Shown piece by piece: positions 8,937-17,031 of a DNA stretch of 64,000 nucleotides (position 1 is its first letter; every line of letters starts with the position of its first letter). Source of the stretch: JAJDAH01 sp964487605 (GTDB lineage: Bacteria > Myxococcota_A > Polyangia > Polyangiales > Polyangiaceae); assembly GCA_964487605.1 (NCBI GenBank), contig CAZARU010000021.1:1-64000 (forward strand), in the 5' to 3' direction. The notes beneath the pieces were generated by a model, which was given only the letters and a program-made list of their open reading frames with translations, was not told the origin of the DNA and did not search any database. A program made the position numbers and the translations under genes.

Positions 8937-9582
8937 GCTCCACGTCGAACACGAGCATCCCCGCGGGCTTTCCGGGCTGGCCCTTGTAGGCGAGGTGCTC
9001 CGGGATCCACATGCGCCGCTCCTCGCCCACGACCATGAGCTGGAGGCCCTCCTGCCAGCCCGCAATGACCCCGTTCAGCGGAAACTGCGCGGGCTGTCCG
9101 CGCGCGATCGAGCTGTCGAACGCCTTGCCATCGGTCGTCCAGCCCGTGTAGTGCACGCTCACGACGCTCGCGGGGCCGGGCTTCTTCGCACCCGTGCCCG
9201 CCTTGAGGACGCGCGACATGAGCCCCGAGGCCGTCCGCTGGGCGTTCGCCGGGGTCGCGGCCACGTCCGGTGGCGCCGGCGGCGCAGCCTTCGGGACCGT
9301 ACCGCCCACGATCTTCGTCGCGCCCATCTGCTGCATCACCTGGGAGTACGACGCGACGCGCCCGTCCTGGTGATGGCAGTGATTGCGGTGGCACTTCACC
9401 CACCCGGCGGGTGGGTTGTCCGGATCGAACACGACCTCCTTCGCCACCGTGGGCGCGGCCGGGGGCGCTGCCTTCTGCCGCGAGCGAGCGGAGGGTTCGG
9501 ACTCCGGGGACGCGCAGCCGAAGGCCAGGACGGCGAAGGAGAGCGAGGCCACGGGGACGGCGAAGGGAGGCATGGGGCCCAT
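8917..9582 (-). CDS. FKBP-type peptidyl-prolyl isomerase lipoprotein with a Cys/His cluster
   Basis: A 221-aa exported isomerase. Residues 1-23 are a lipoprotein signal (LAFGC). Residues 64-71 hold CHRNHCHH, a dense Cys/His cluster that could bind a metal. It is followed by GRVASYSQVMQQMGATKI and a Pro/Ala linker. The FKBP domain fills residues 115-221 with VHYTGWTTDGKAFDSS, the PLNGVIAGWQEGL active-site segment and a closing VFDVELIEI strand. These are typical of FkpA/SlyD-like folding helpers in the envelope. The start could be ATG 9582 or ATG 9573; neither has a clear ribosome binding site. The Cys/His part is not a standard FKBP feature. Confidence 0.85.
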   Translation of the reverse strand: MGPMPPFAVPVASLSFAVLAFGCASPESEPSARSRQKAAPPAAPTVAKEVVFDPDNPPAGWVKCHRNHCHHQDGRVASYSQVMQQMGATKIVGGTVPKAAPPAPPDVAATPANAQRTASGLMSRVLKAGTGAKKPGPASVVSVHYTGWTTDGKAFDSSIARGQPAQFPLNGVIAGWQEGLQLMVVGEERRMWIPEHLAYKGQPGKPAGMLVFDVELIEIRD

Positions 9583-9666
9583 CTTGGTATGAGGCCGCCC
9601 GAGCGCCAAGTCTCGGTCGCATGGGCGGCGCCGAGCCCCGAGCGTGCCGAGCGCCCTCGCGCGATC

Positions 9667-9672
9667 TAACCT
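9667..9672 (+). promoter_or_regulatory. Candidate -10 hexamer TAACCT
   Basis: TAACCT lies 7 nt upstream of ATG 9680, which has no Shine-Dalgarno. This fits a -10 element with transcription starting at or next to the start codon. Confidence 0.4.
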
Positions 9673-9679
9673 TCGAGCC

Positions 9680-10123
9680 ATGTTGCACGACGCCCTGGTT
9701 CGCGCGTTCCGCCTCGGCCCCATCGTCCTGCTCACGCTCGCGCCGGGGGCCTGGGCCTGCAGCTCTTCCGGGACGACACCGTTCGGCGCCGACGCCGGCG
9801 CCGACGCGAACACCAGCGGCGACGGCACCGCACCGGACATGGGTGGGAACGAGTCGGGCGCGGATCCGACGGGGTGCGCTCGCGCGGGTGGGCAATGTGG
9901 TTGCGCCGGAGGCTGCGGACCCGGTTTTCGACTCGCGCCCTCTCCACTTTCCGGCCAGTGCCCGCAGCCTTGCGCGGAGTGTGGCGCCTGCTCGCAGGAG
10001 TGCTGCCTTCCCGACGCGCTCGCCGACGCAGGTGCAGAAGCGGGGTGCAGCGGATCCTTCAACTGCCTGTGCGGCGAGCCCGTCTGCGTCGCCGGAACCT
10101 GGGAATGCCAGGGGAGCTGCTGA
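9680..10123 (+). CDS. Small Cys-rich lipoprotein
   Basis: A 147-aa exported protein of unknown function. A signal peptide ends at the AWAC lipobox (Cys27). A linker rich in Asp, Gly and Ala follows (ADAGADANTSGDG). From residue 70 there are about 20 cysteines in closely spaced pairs (CGCAGGCG, CAECGACSQECC, CLCGEPVC). These must form several disulfides and suggest a compact, protease-resistant surface domain. The design, with a lipobox, acidic linker and Cys-rich module, recurs in this window at 49.6 kb and 59.7 kb. The start has a TAACCT hexamer at the leaderless spacing. Confidence 0.7.
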   Translation: MLHDALVRAFRLGPIVLLTLAPGAWACSSSGTTPFGADAGADANTSGDGTAPDMGGNESGADPTGCARAGGQCGCAGGCGPGFRLAPSPLSGQCPQPCAECGACSQECCLPDALADAGAEAGCSGSFNCLCGEPVCVAGTWECQGSC

Positions 10124-10202
10124 ACGCCGTCGTTCGTGCGAATCCGTGCGCGGAGCGCGCGGTCCCGGCTGGACCCGGCACGCCTCGCGCGTCAAAGTGC
10201 GT

Positions 10203-10208
10203 TAGCCT
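10203..10208 (+). promoter_or_regulatory. Candidate -10 hexamer TAGCCT
   Basis: TAGCCT followed by CGA lies 10 nt upstream of ATG 10219 in a 95-bp intergenic gap. It matches the TANNCTCG form seen before other starts, but with a slightly longer spacing. Confidence 0.3.
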
Positions 10209-10218
10209 CGATTCCCCG

Positions 10219-11376
10219 ATGCGTGTTCCGTCGAAGCGTCCCGGCCCCGTCGTCACTCGGCGAGGCGCCCTCGAGCTCCTCGCCGTCGCGGGCGCCACGG
10301 TTTCCACCGGCTGCTCGCGCAACGAGTCCCGGGCGCTGCCGGAGCCGCCGGCCCCGACCACCGCCGACCCCGTGCTCGGTCTGACCCGACTCACGATGCC
10401 CTGGCAAACGAGGGACCCCTTCCTCTTCTGCGTTCATCACGACGACCGCTATCCGGCGGCGAACGAGAAGATGGGGCCCGCGGCGTCACTCGAAGGGCGC
10501 GAAATGGGTCAGGACTTCGCGGGAAAGGACGGGTGGCGCATGTACCACGGCCGCAGCGTCCCGGGCTTTCCGCGCCACCCCCACCGCGGCTTCGAGACGG
10601 TCACGGTGGTTCGCCGCGGACTGCTCGACCACGCGGACTCGATGGGAGCGGGCGCCCGCTACGGCGGTGGAGACGTGCAGTGGCTCACCGCGGGCAGCGG
10701 CATCCAGCACGCGGAGATGTTCCCGCTGCTGGAGCGCGCGAGCCCGAACCCGGTGGAGCTCTTCCAGATTTGGCTGAACCTGCCTGCCGCCAGCAAGATG
10801 GTGAAACCGCACTTCGCCATGTTCTGGCGCGACGCAATCCCGGCGCGCATCACGCACGACGCGGCCGGGCGCCCCACGACCGTGACGACCGTGGCGGGCG
10901 CGTACGGCCCGGCGGCGCTCCCGGCCCCGCCACCGGACTCGTGGGCCTCGCGCCCCGAGAGCGACCTGGCGATCTGGACCATCAAGATGGCGCCCGAGGC
11001 CGAATGGACGCTGCCCCCGGCGAACGCGGGCACGAACCGGACACTGTATTTCTTCGCGGGCTCGCGCCTCCGGATCGGTGGGCGCGGCATCCCCGCGGCT
11101 CACCAGGTGGACCTTGCGCCGGACGTCGCGGTGACGCTCGCCAACGGCCCTCACGAGTCCGAGCTGCTGCTCCTGCAGGGCCGCGCCATCGGCGAGCCCA
11201 TCGCCAGGCGCGGGCCATTCGTGATGAACACCGAAGCGGAGATTCGCCAGGCGTTCGAGGACTTCCGCCAGACGGGCTTCGGCGCATGGCCGTGGGACGC
11301 CGACGATCCGGTTCACGGCCGCGACCCCGCGAGGTTCGCGCGGCACGCCGACGGGCGCGTCGAGCGAGCCGGTTGA
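10219..11376 (+). CDS. Exported pirin family protein
   Basis: A 385-aa bicupin of the pirin family. Metal ligands of the N-terminal cupin are visible: HPHRGFET near residues 118-125 and QHAEM near 162. Pirins bind iron; some have quercetinase activity and others act as cofactors. What is odd is the N-terminus: TRRGALELL at about residues 13-21 followed by a hydrophobic run and STGC (Cys32). This reads as a Tat signal with a lipobox, so the protein would be folded, metal-loaded and then exported as a lipoprotein. ATG 10219 gives this signal and has a TAGCCT promoter-like hexamer 10 nt upstream. Confidence 0.85.
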   Translation: MRVPSKRPGPVVTRRGALELLAVAGATVSTGCSRNESRALPEPPAPTTADPVLGLTRLTMPWQTRDPFLFCVHHDDRYPAANEKMGPAASLEGREMGQDFAGKDGWRMYHGRSVPGFPRHPHRGFETVTVVRRGLLDHADSMGAGARYGGGDVQWLTAGSGIQHAEMFPLLERASPNPVELFQIWLNLPAASKMVKPHFAMFWRDAIPARITHDAAGRPTTVTTVAGAYGPAALPAPPPDSWASRPESDLAIWTIKMAPEAEWTLPPANAGTNRTLYFFAGSRLRIGGRGIPAAHQVDLAPDVAVTLANGPHESELLLLQGRAIGEPIARRGPFVMNTEAEIRQAFEDFRQTGFGAWPWDADDPVHGRDPARFARHADGRVERAG

Positions 11377-11388
11377 CCGCGCCCGGCT

Positions 11389-12000
11389 TCAGCCTCTTCG
11401 CGCCGCGAAGCTCGTCTCGTCGGTGACGACCACGTCACACGCGACGTCGTGGTCCGCCGCCGGCACCTCGGCGAGCAGCTCGAAGGCGTACGCGACGACG
11501 AGGCTCGTGGCCGGAGGTGCGAACCGGCGGAGCACGGCGTCGTAGAACCCGGCGCCCCAGCCTAGCCGATGTCCGGTCTCGCTGACGGCGAGGGCCGGGA
11601 CGACGATGGCATCGAGCTCGCCAGGCACAGCCTCGTGGGCACCCTCGGCGGGCTCGAAGAACACCCGTCCCCGCGCCGCGAGCTCCGCGTCGTCGGTCAC
11701 CTCGCGGAAGCCTAGGGCGCCGCCCATGAACGGATAGAACGTGCGCTTGCCGCGGGCGCGCAGCCGCACGCCGGTCTGCCGCAGGTCCAGCTCGCCGCGG
11801 TCGAGCATGGGCCAGAAGAGCGCCACGGTGCCCGCTCGCTCCACCCACGGCGAGGCCTCCAGCCGCTCCGCCAGCGCACGACCGCGCGCCGCGCGCGCCG
11901 ACGCCGGCAGCGCGGCGCGGAGGCTCCTCGCGCGCTTCCGGAGCTGTGCCTTGGCGCGGTGACGGAGCAGGGCCACCGCCTCGGGGTCGAGGTCGTCCAC
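11389..12000 (-). CDS. 5-formyltetrahydrofolate cyclo-ligase
   Basis: A 203-aa cytoplasmic enzyme that converts 5-formyl-THF to 5,10-methenyl-THF using ATP. It shows the N-terminal Lys/Arg-rich helix (RAKAQLRKRARSL), the folate-binding FYPFMGG segment, and the family signature LGWGAGFYD near residue 158. The start is uncertain. GTG 12000 begins where homology begins; the frame remains open upstream but would run into the start of the divergent outer-membrane protein gene at 12084. No clear ribosome binding site is seen. It converges with the pirin gene with a 12-bp gap. Confidence 0.85.
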   Translation of the reverse strand: MDDLDPEAVALLRHRAKAQLRKRARSLRAALPASARAARGRALAERLEASPWVERAGTVALFWPMLDRGELDLRQTGVRLRARGKRTFYPFMGGALGFREVTDDAELAARGRVFFEPAEGAHEAVPGELDAIVVPALAVSETGHRLGWGAGFYDAVLRRFAPPATSLVVAYAFELLAEVPAADHDVACDVVVTDETSFAARRG

Positions 12001-12069
12001 CGTCTGCGTGGTGTACCACGCGCCGCCGACGCCTCCGCCGCTCCCTTGGGCGCCACGACGCGCCCCTGC

Positions 12070-12075
12070 TACGCT
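12070..12075 (+). promoter_or_regulatory. Candidate -10 hexamer TACGCT
   Basis: TACGCT followed by CGA lies 8 nt upstream of ATG 12084, with TTGGGC 18 bp further up as a weak -35. It fits the short-leader promoter pattern. Confidence 0.4.
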
Positions 12076-12083
12076 CGATCGCC

Positions 12084-12908
12084 ATGAAGCAGCTTTGTTC
12101 GGCGGCAATGGGGACGCTCCTGGCGCTCGGTACCTCTACGGCCCTCGGGCAGTGGGCGCAGCCGAACCAGGGGGCCGGATCCGAGGGGATGACGGCGGGC
12201 GGGCTGGCGCCGCCCCCAGGAGGGACGTCGCAGGCGCCGGCCGCACCGCCTCCGACACAGACGGAGGCTCAGCTCGAGGAGGCGGATCGCGAAGATTCGG
12301 GGCGAGGGCTCGAGTTCGTGTGGCTCAACGGCGAGGTCGGCATGACTCACCTCGGCCTGCAGACGTTCAAGGCGAACAATCTGGTCGACGCCGGCACCGT
12401 CAAGACCACGCAGACGGGGCCCGTCTACGGCGGCGGCCTCGGCCTGCGGCTGGTGTTCATCACCCTCGGCGCGCGCTTCCGCCTGGCCGATCTGCCCGAT
12501 TACCACCTCTGGACGCTCAACGGAGAACTCGGCATCCGCATCCCGCTCGGCGACATCGAGCCCTACTTCACGCTCGGCGGCGGCTATGCGTCGATGGGCT
12601 CCTTCAGCAAGGAGAACATCGGCAGCGGGCTCAACAGCGCGGATGTGAAGATCACGGGCTACGACATCCGCGGCGGGATCGGCATCGACTGGTACGTCAC
12701 TCCGGTGTTCAGCCTCGGGGCGAATCTGACCGGTGAGCTGATGGGCCTCACACGACCCGGAGTGGACCCGCGCAAGGTCCAGGGCACCGCCTCCGGTTCC
12801 ACGGGCTCCGGCAGCGCACAGGGCGCCGCCAAGTTCGCGGCCGACGCAGACGGCTCCAGCGTGGGCTCCGCCACGACCATCACGGGCGTCGTGGGGTTGC
12901 ACTTCTAA
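12084..12908 (+). CDS. Porin-like outer-membrane beta-barrel protein
   Basis: A 274-aa secreted protein. Residues 1-22 form a signal peptide (LALGTSTALGQ). A Pro/Gly/Ala linker runs to about residue 70. The rest is a set of amphipathic strands with Gly-rich turns (GPVYGGGLGLRLVF, GELGIRIPLGDIEPYFTLGGGYAS, GYDIRGGIGIDWYV) and ends in a strand with C-terminal Phe (VGLHF), the usual outer-membrane targeting signature. It resembles eight-stranded OmpA/OmpW-type barrels, but I cannot name the family. It is followed after 18 bp by a PrsW-type protease gene on the same strand. Confidence 0.72.
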   Translation: MKQLCSAAMGTLLALGTSTALGQWAQPNQGAGSEGMTAGGLAPPPGGTSQAPAAPPPTQTEAQLEEADREDSGRGLEFVWLNGEVGMTHLGLQTFKANNLVDAGTVKTTQTGPVYGGGLGLRLVFITLGARFRLADLPDYHLWTLNGELGIRIPLGDIEPYFTLGGGYASMGSFSKENIGSGLNSADVKITGYDIRGGIGIDWYVTPVFSLGANLTGELMGLTRPGVDPRKVQGTASGSTGSGSAQGAAKFAADADGSSVGSATTITGVVGLHF

Positions 12909-12926
12909 GACGATGCCGTCGGCGCC

Positions 12927-14057
12927 ATGAGGGTCCTCTTCGGCGCGCTGACGGCGCTGGTGCCCGTCGGCATCGTCGCGGTGCTGCTCGTACGTCTGTC
13001 GCGGACCATCCACCTTCCGTGGAGAGACGTGGCCTTCGTGGGCGGCGCAGGCGTCGCGCTCGGCGCGGGCGCGATGTGGGCCCAGCACTTCGGCTTCGCG
13101 CTCACCGGGCTGGGGCAAGACGTGGCCACGGTGGGCATGGCGAGCGCGCTGCTCGCCACGTTCCTGTTCGCCGCGCCGCTCGAGGAGGGCCTGAAGCTCG
13201 TGCCGGTCTGGCCGCTCTACACCGGGGGCCGCCTGGACAGTCGACGCCTCGGGGTGACCTTCGCCGCCACGTCGGCGGCCGGATTCGCCGCCGTGGAATC
13301 GTTCTGGGTGGTGTGGTCGTCCGAACCCGCAGCGCTCGCGTGGCTGCGAGCGCTACTCCTGGCTCCGGCGCACCTGTTCTTCGCGGGGGCCTGGGGCTAC
13401 GCCCTCGGCAGCAGGGGCCGGAGCAAGTGGTTCCCCGTGGCGTGGATCCTCGCGACGCTCGCGCACGGGCTGTACGACCACGTCGTGGTCGGTCGCGGAC
13501 CGGCGTTCCTGGTCGGCGCGTTCCCGCTCCTCGGCGCCATGGCTCTGCTCGGCTACGTCGCGCTTCGCGATCTGGCCCCCGTGTCCGGAAGCACGTCGCG
13601 CCGTGCGTTCAGCATTCTGCCGGAGCCTCCCTCGCTGCGCGCGATGCAGCGCGCCCTCCGCAAGACCGAGCGGCCGCTCATGGTCCGCTGGATCGTGGTC
13701 GGCGCGTTCGTGACGCTGGGGGTCATCCTCGTGTCGCTGGCGCTGGCCGTGTACGCGGGGCATCGCCTCGGCATCGACTTCGCTCTGGTCAACGAGGAAG
13801 ACGTCCGGTCGAGCGGCCCCCTCGTGCTCATGGGCGCTGCGGCCCTGCTCGCCTTTCCCATCGCCGGCTTCCTGGTCGCGCGGGCGAGCGCCGCCCACTC
13901 GGTGCTCGAGCCCGCGCTCGGAGCGTCGATCACCATCGCGCTGCTCACGGTGCTCCTCTCCATGACGTCGCCCGTCGCGCTCGTGTTCGCCCTGGCGATG
14001 GCACCCGTGGCCTTCGGCCTGGCGTGCGGGGGGGCGTGGTTCGGCATGGACCGCTGA
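12927..14057 (+). CDS. PrsW-family intramembrane glutamic protease
   Basis: A 376-aa polytopic membrane protein with about nine to ten hydrophobic helices. The PrsW motifs are all present: EEGLK (Glu86-Glu87-x-x-Lys90), Phe120-x-x-x-Glu124, the APAHLFF helix around residue 153, and HGLYD (HxxxD) near residue 184. In Bacillus PrsW cuts the anti-sigma factor RsiW; the target here is unknown. A second, less conserved half with four helices follows residue 255 and is not part of the classic family core. The gene lies 18 bp after the barrel gene and may be co-transcribed with it. Confidence 0.8.
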   Translation: MRVLFGALTALVPVGIVAVLLVRLSRTIHLPWRDVAFVGGAGVALGAGAMWAQHFGFALTGLGQDVATVGMASALLATFLFAAPLEEGLKLVPVWPLYTGGRLDSRRLGVTFAATSAAGFAAVESFWVVWSSEPAALAWLRALLLAPAHLFFAGAWGYALGSRGRSKWFPVAWILATLAHGLYDHVVVGRGPAFLVGAFPLLGAMALLGYVALRDLAPVSGSTSRRAFSILPEPPSLRAMQRALRKTERPLMVRWIVVGAFVTLGVILVSLALAVYAGHRLGIDFALVNEEDVRSSGPLVLMGAAALLAFPIAGFLVARASAAHSVLEPALGASITIALLTVLLSMTSPVALVFALAMAPVAFGLACGGAWFGMDR

Positions 14058-14149
14058 CGCGTCGCACCGTGAACCGGGCGCGCGCCCCGTTCGACGCCCG
14101 CGCGTCGCCGGTTGACATCCCCGACGGCTCCGTCACGATCGCCACCACC

Positions 14150-15325
14150 GTGAAGTCCACCTTGCTCCGCCTCACCCCGCTCCTCGGCGCCGCCATCCTC
14201 GGGGCCTCGGCATGCTCGGCCTCCAGCGGCGGCAGCGGATCGGCCGGCGGAGCCGGGGGTGGCGCCGCGAGCGGCGGCGCGGGCGCCGTCGGGGGCGCTT
14301 CGGCCTCGGGCGGCACGTTCTCGTTCGGTGGGACGCAGGGCAGCGGCGCGACGGGCGGCGTGCCGGAGGGCGGAGAGTGCGCCGCCATCGGGCAGCAGGC
14401 GGAGAACGGCTTCGCGCCCATCGACATCATCTTCGCGATCGACAACTCCGGGAGCATGACCTTCGAGGCCACGGAGGTTCAGAACAACATGAACGCGTTC
14501 GCGACGGCGATCCTGAACCAGGGCATCGACGTTCACGTCGCGATCATCAGCGAGGACGGTCCGCCGGGCTTCTTTCCACCTTCGAACGGCGTGTGCATTC
14601 CGCCGCCACTCGGCAGTGGTGGCCCCTGCACCATGGGCGGAGAGTCCGACCCTCCGCGCTACCTGCGCGTCCCCGAGCAGGTGAGCAGCTCCGACGCGCT
14701 GCAGAAGCTCCTGGATCTGTATCCGCGCTACAAGCCTGCGCTCCGCCAGAAGTCGCTGAAGTACTTCGCCGTGGTCACCGACGACAACTCGTTCATGGAC
14801 GCATTCACGTTCATCCAGAGCGTCGGTGCCCTGGACCCGGGGTGGTTCGACTCCTGGAAGTTCTTCGGCGTGTTCTGCGATGGCTCGCCCTGCGCCACCT
14901 TCCCGGATCCCTGCGCGCAGATGGGCTCCGTCTACGCCGATCTCGTTTCGCAGACCGGGGGCACGCAGGGGAGCCTGTGCCAGGGACAGTCGAACTTCTC
15001 GGGCGTGTTCTCCGCGCTCGCCCAGACCATCGTCACTCAGACGGAGCTGGCCTGCGAGTGGGAGATCCCCACCCCACCCGCCGGCCAGGTGTTCGACGCT
15101 GGCCAGGTCAACGTGCGCTTCACACCGGGAGCCGGGACACCGCGCGACATCTACAAGGTGGCGAGCGCGGCAGAGTGCGGCGCCGAAGGCGGCTGGTACT
15201 ACGACGACCCGCTGAACCCGACCAAGGTCCAGGTTTGCGCCGTGAACTGCGACCAGATGAAGTTCGACGACATGGGGACCGTCGAGGTGCTCTTCGGCTG
15301 CGCGACGATCAACGTCCCGAAGTGA
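14150..15325 (+). CDS. VWA-domain lipoprotein
   Basis: A 391-aa exported protein. The signal peptide ends at ASAC (Cys22). A Gly/Ser/Ala linker of about 50 residues follows. A von Willebrand type A domain begins with the MIDAS motif DNSGSM (Asp98, Ser100, Ser102) and carries the later conserved TDDNS segment, so it probably binds a divalent metal and a protein partner. The C-terminal part (residues about 290-391) has six cysteines and a small beta-rich module. GTG 14150 is the only start giving a clean signal peptide. A larger, distinct VWA lipoprotein lies at 26.6 kb. Confidence 0.78.
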   Translation: MKSTLLRLTPLLGAAILGASACSASSGGSGSAGGAGGGAASGGAGAVGGASASGGTFSFGGTQGSGATGGVPEGGECAAIGQQAENGFAPIDIIFAIDNSGSMTFEATEVQNNMNAFATAILNQGIDVHVAIISEDGPPGFFPPSNGVCIPPPLGSGGPCTMGGESDPPRYLRVPEQVSSSDALQKLLDLYPRYKPALRQKSLKYFAVVTDDNSFMDAFTFIQSVGALDPGWFDSWKFFGVFCDGSPCATFPDPCAQMGSVYADLVSQTGGTQGSLCQGQSNFSGVFSALAQTIVTQTELACEWEIPTPPAGQVFDAGQVNVRFTPGAGTPRDIYKVASAAECGAEGGWYYDDPLNPTKVQVCAVNCDQMKFDDMGTVEVLFGCATINVPK

Positions 15326-15450
15326 GCCCGCCCTCGGCCGGTACCGGTAACCGGCTGGCACAACCCTGACAGACGGAGCACACCCGTCGCTCGAAGTCGC
15401 CGAAATCACCGACGGCGTACCGACGGCACGGTTCCTGCTGTGACGCCGGC

Positions 15451-16212
15451 ATGCGCTCTGCTGTGGCACAGTCGATCGCCGCTCTGCTCCTGGCCTCGGG
15501 GCCGGCAGCGGCGCAAACGTCGGCGTCATTTCCCGATCTCAAGGAGCACGGCCATACGCGCGCCCACGCGACGGCGCCGGTACCCGCCTCCGAGACACCG
15601 CCCCACGGGTCACACACCGCGGATCGACGCGTCGCGCAGCACGACGTCCCGGTTTCCAGCTGGTCGTCTTGGCACGCGTCCTCGTGGCACGCGTCACCGT
15701 CGCTGGCGCACCCTCCGCGGCTCGCGCTCGGGCCGCCGGTCACGGCGCCGTGGACGGGCGCTGCTCCTTCGCAACTCGGCTCCGCCGCCGGAGCCTCGCC
15801 GACCGCCGAGCGACAGCCAGCGTCCGGGGGCACGACGCTCGCGGTCGGTGGTTTGCTCTTCGCCATCCCCTACGCCGCCGGTCTCGGCATCGCGGCGTCC
15901 GAAGGCTTCGCGAACGCGAGCGGATGGCTGGCCGCACCGGTTCTGGGTCCCTGGCTGGCGCTCACCGGGAGAAAGGACCCGTGCAAGGGTCTGGACGCCA
16001 GGCGGGACGGCATCGACCAGGACATCGGGCGCTGCGTGGCGGAGCCGATGGTCCGCGGCCTCCTGGTGCTCGACGGCGTGCTGCAGGCGACGGGCGCCGT
16101 GATGCTCGTCATCGGCTCCTCGAAGGAAGACGGCGCGAAGCGAAAGGACGTCGCCGTCGCCGCGGGTCGCGTCGGAACTGGGTACGGCGTCGGGGCCCTC
16201 GGGAGCTTCTGA
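15451..16212 (+). CDS. Secreted protein with His/Trp repeat and membrane segments, unknown function
   Basis: A 253-aa protein I do not recognise. A signal peptide (about residues 1-21) ends AAA. A low-complexity region rich in His, Ser, Pro and Ala follows, with a short repeat (SSWHA, SSWHA) encoded by two near-identical 15-bp units around 15668-15697. Two hydrophobic Gly/Ala-rich segments at about residues 131-160 and 200-222 look like a helical hairpin, with a Cys pair between them (DPCKGLDARRDGIDQDIGRC). It is set off by 125 bp from the VWA gene and 56 bp from the GST gene. No enzymatic motif is visible. Confidence 0.55.
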   Translation: MRSAVAQSIAALLLASGPAAAQTSASFPDLKEHGHTRAHATAPVPASETPPHGSHTADRRVAQHDVPVSSWSSWHASSWHASPSLAHPPRLALGPPVTAPWTGAAPSQLGSAAGASPTAERQPASGGTTLAVGGLLFAIPYAAGLGIAASEGFANASGWLAAPVLGPWLALTGRKDPCKGLDARRDGIDQDIGRCVAEPMVRGLLVLDGVLQATGAVMLVIGSSKEDGAKRKDVAVAAGRVGTGYGVGALGSF

Positions 16213-16268
16213 GGCGGATTTTCCGCGGTCCTCTTGACGCCGGCAACGGCCTGCGACGAAACAGGGTC

Positions 16269-16997
16269 GTGGTCGAGCTGCTCCACATTCCGTATTCGCC
16301 CTGGTCCGAGAAGGCGCGGTGGGCCCTCGACCACCACCGCATCGAGTACCGCACCACCGCGTACGTGCCGATGGTCAGCGAGCCCCTCGTGAAGCTCCGG
16401 CTGCGCTCCGCTGGCCGCGTCACGGCACCGCTCCTGTTCGCAGAGGGGGTCGTCCTGCGCGACTCCTTCGCGATAGCGCGGTGGGCCGACGCGCGAGGCT
16501 CGGGCACGAGGCTCTTCCGGGACGACGACGACCAGGCGATTGCATCCTGGAACGAGCGCAGTGAGCGCCTGACGGCGGCGGGGCGCGGCCTGGTCACGGG
16601 CAGAGTTCTCGCGAGCGACGAGGCGCTGCTCGAATCGGCTCCCGCACCGCTGCGCACCCTGGGCTCCGTCGCCGTCGCGTCCGCACGCATGGGCGCCCGC
16701 TTCCTGGTGCGAAAGTACGCTCTCGACGCGCAGTCGGACGGGGAACGGCGGGACGCCATCCGCGCCGAAGCCGGAGCGCTGCGCGAGAGCCTCGGCGGCA
16801 AGGCGGACTACGTGCTCGGGACGTTCAGCTACGCGGACGTCGCGATGGCGTCGGCGCTCCAGATGATCCTGCCCGTGGCCGATCACTACCTCCGCCTCGG
16901 CCCCGCCACGCGGGAAGCCTGGACCGATTCCGTCCTGTCGCGTGAGTTCGGAGACTTGCTGGAGTGGCGTGACCGGATCTACGAAGAGCACCGCTGA
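16269..16997 (+). CDS. Glutathione S-transferase family protein
   Basis: A 242-aa cytoplasmic protein. Residues 1-80 have the thioredoxin-like fold of GSTs: strand, then PYSPWSEKARWAL, where a Ser or Tyr would activate glutathione, then the AGRVTAPLLFAEG cis-Pro segment and a VLRDSFAIARWAD helix. The helical C-terminal domain ends with a YVLGTFSYADVAMASAL segment typical of the family. The GTG at 16269 is the first start at which homology begins. The substrate is unknown. The next gene begins 34 bp downstream. Confidence 0.75.
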   Translation: MVELLHIPYSPWSEKARWALDHHRIEYRTTAYVPMVSEPLVKLRLRSAGRVTAPLLFAEGVVLRDSFAIARWADARGSGTRLFRDDDDQAIASWNERSERLTAAGRGLVTGRVLASDEALLESAPAPLRTLGSVAVASARMGARFLVRKYALDAQSDGERRDAIRAEAGALRESLGGKADYVLGTFSYADVAMASALQMILPVADHYLRLGPATREAWTDSVLSREFGDLLEWRDRIYEEHR

Positions 16998-17031
16998 CGC
17001 CCGAGCGCGGCCCCGGACGTCTCGAGAAGCG

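Noticed and set aside
14112..14117. A perfect TTGACA upstream of the VWA lipoprotein gene at 14150.
   Set aside because: The position 17 bp downstream reads ACGATC, a poor -10, and this window's other promoters do not show strong -35 boxes. Likely chance.
16214..16226. A GCGGA-TTT-TCCGC hairpin just after the unknown secreted gene, possibly a terminator.
   Set aside because: The stem is only 5 bp and is not followed by a T run. It is too weak to call.
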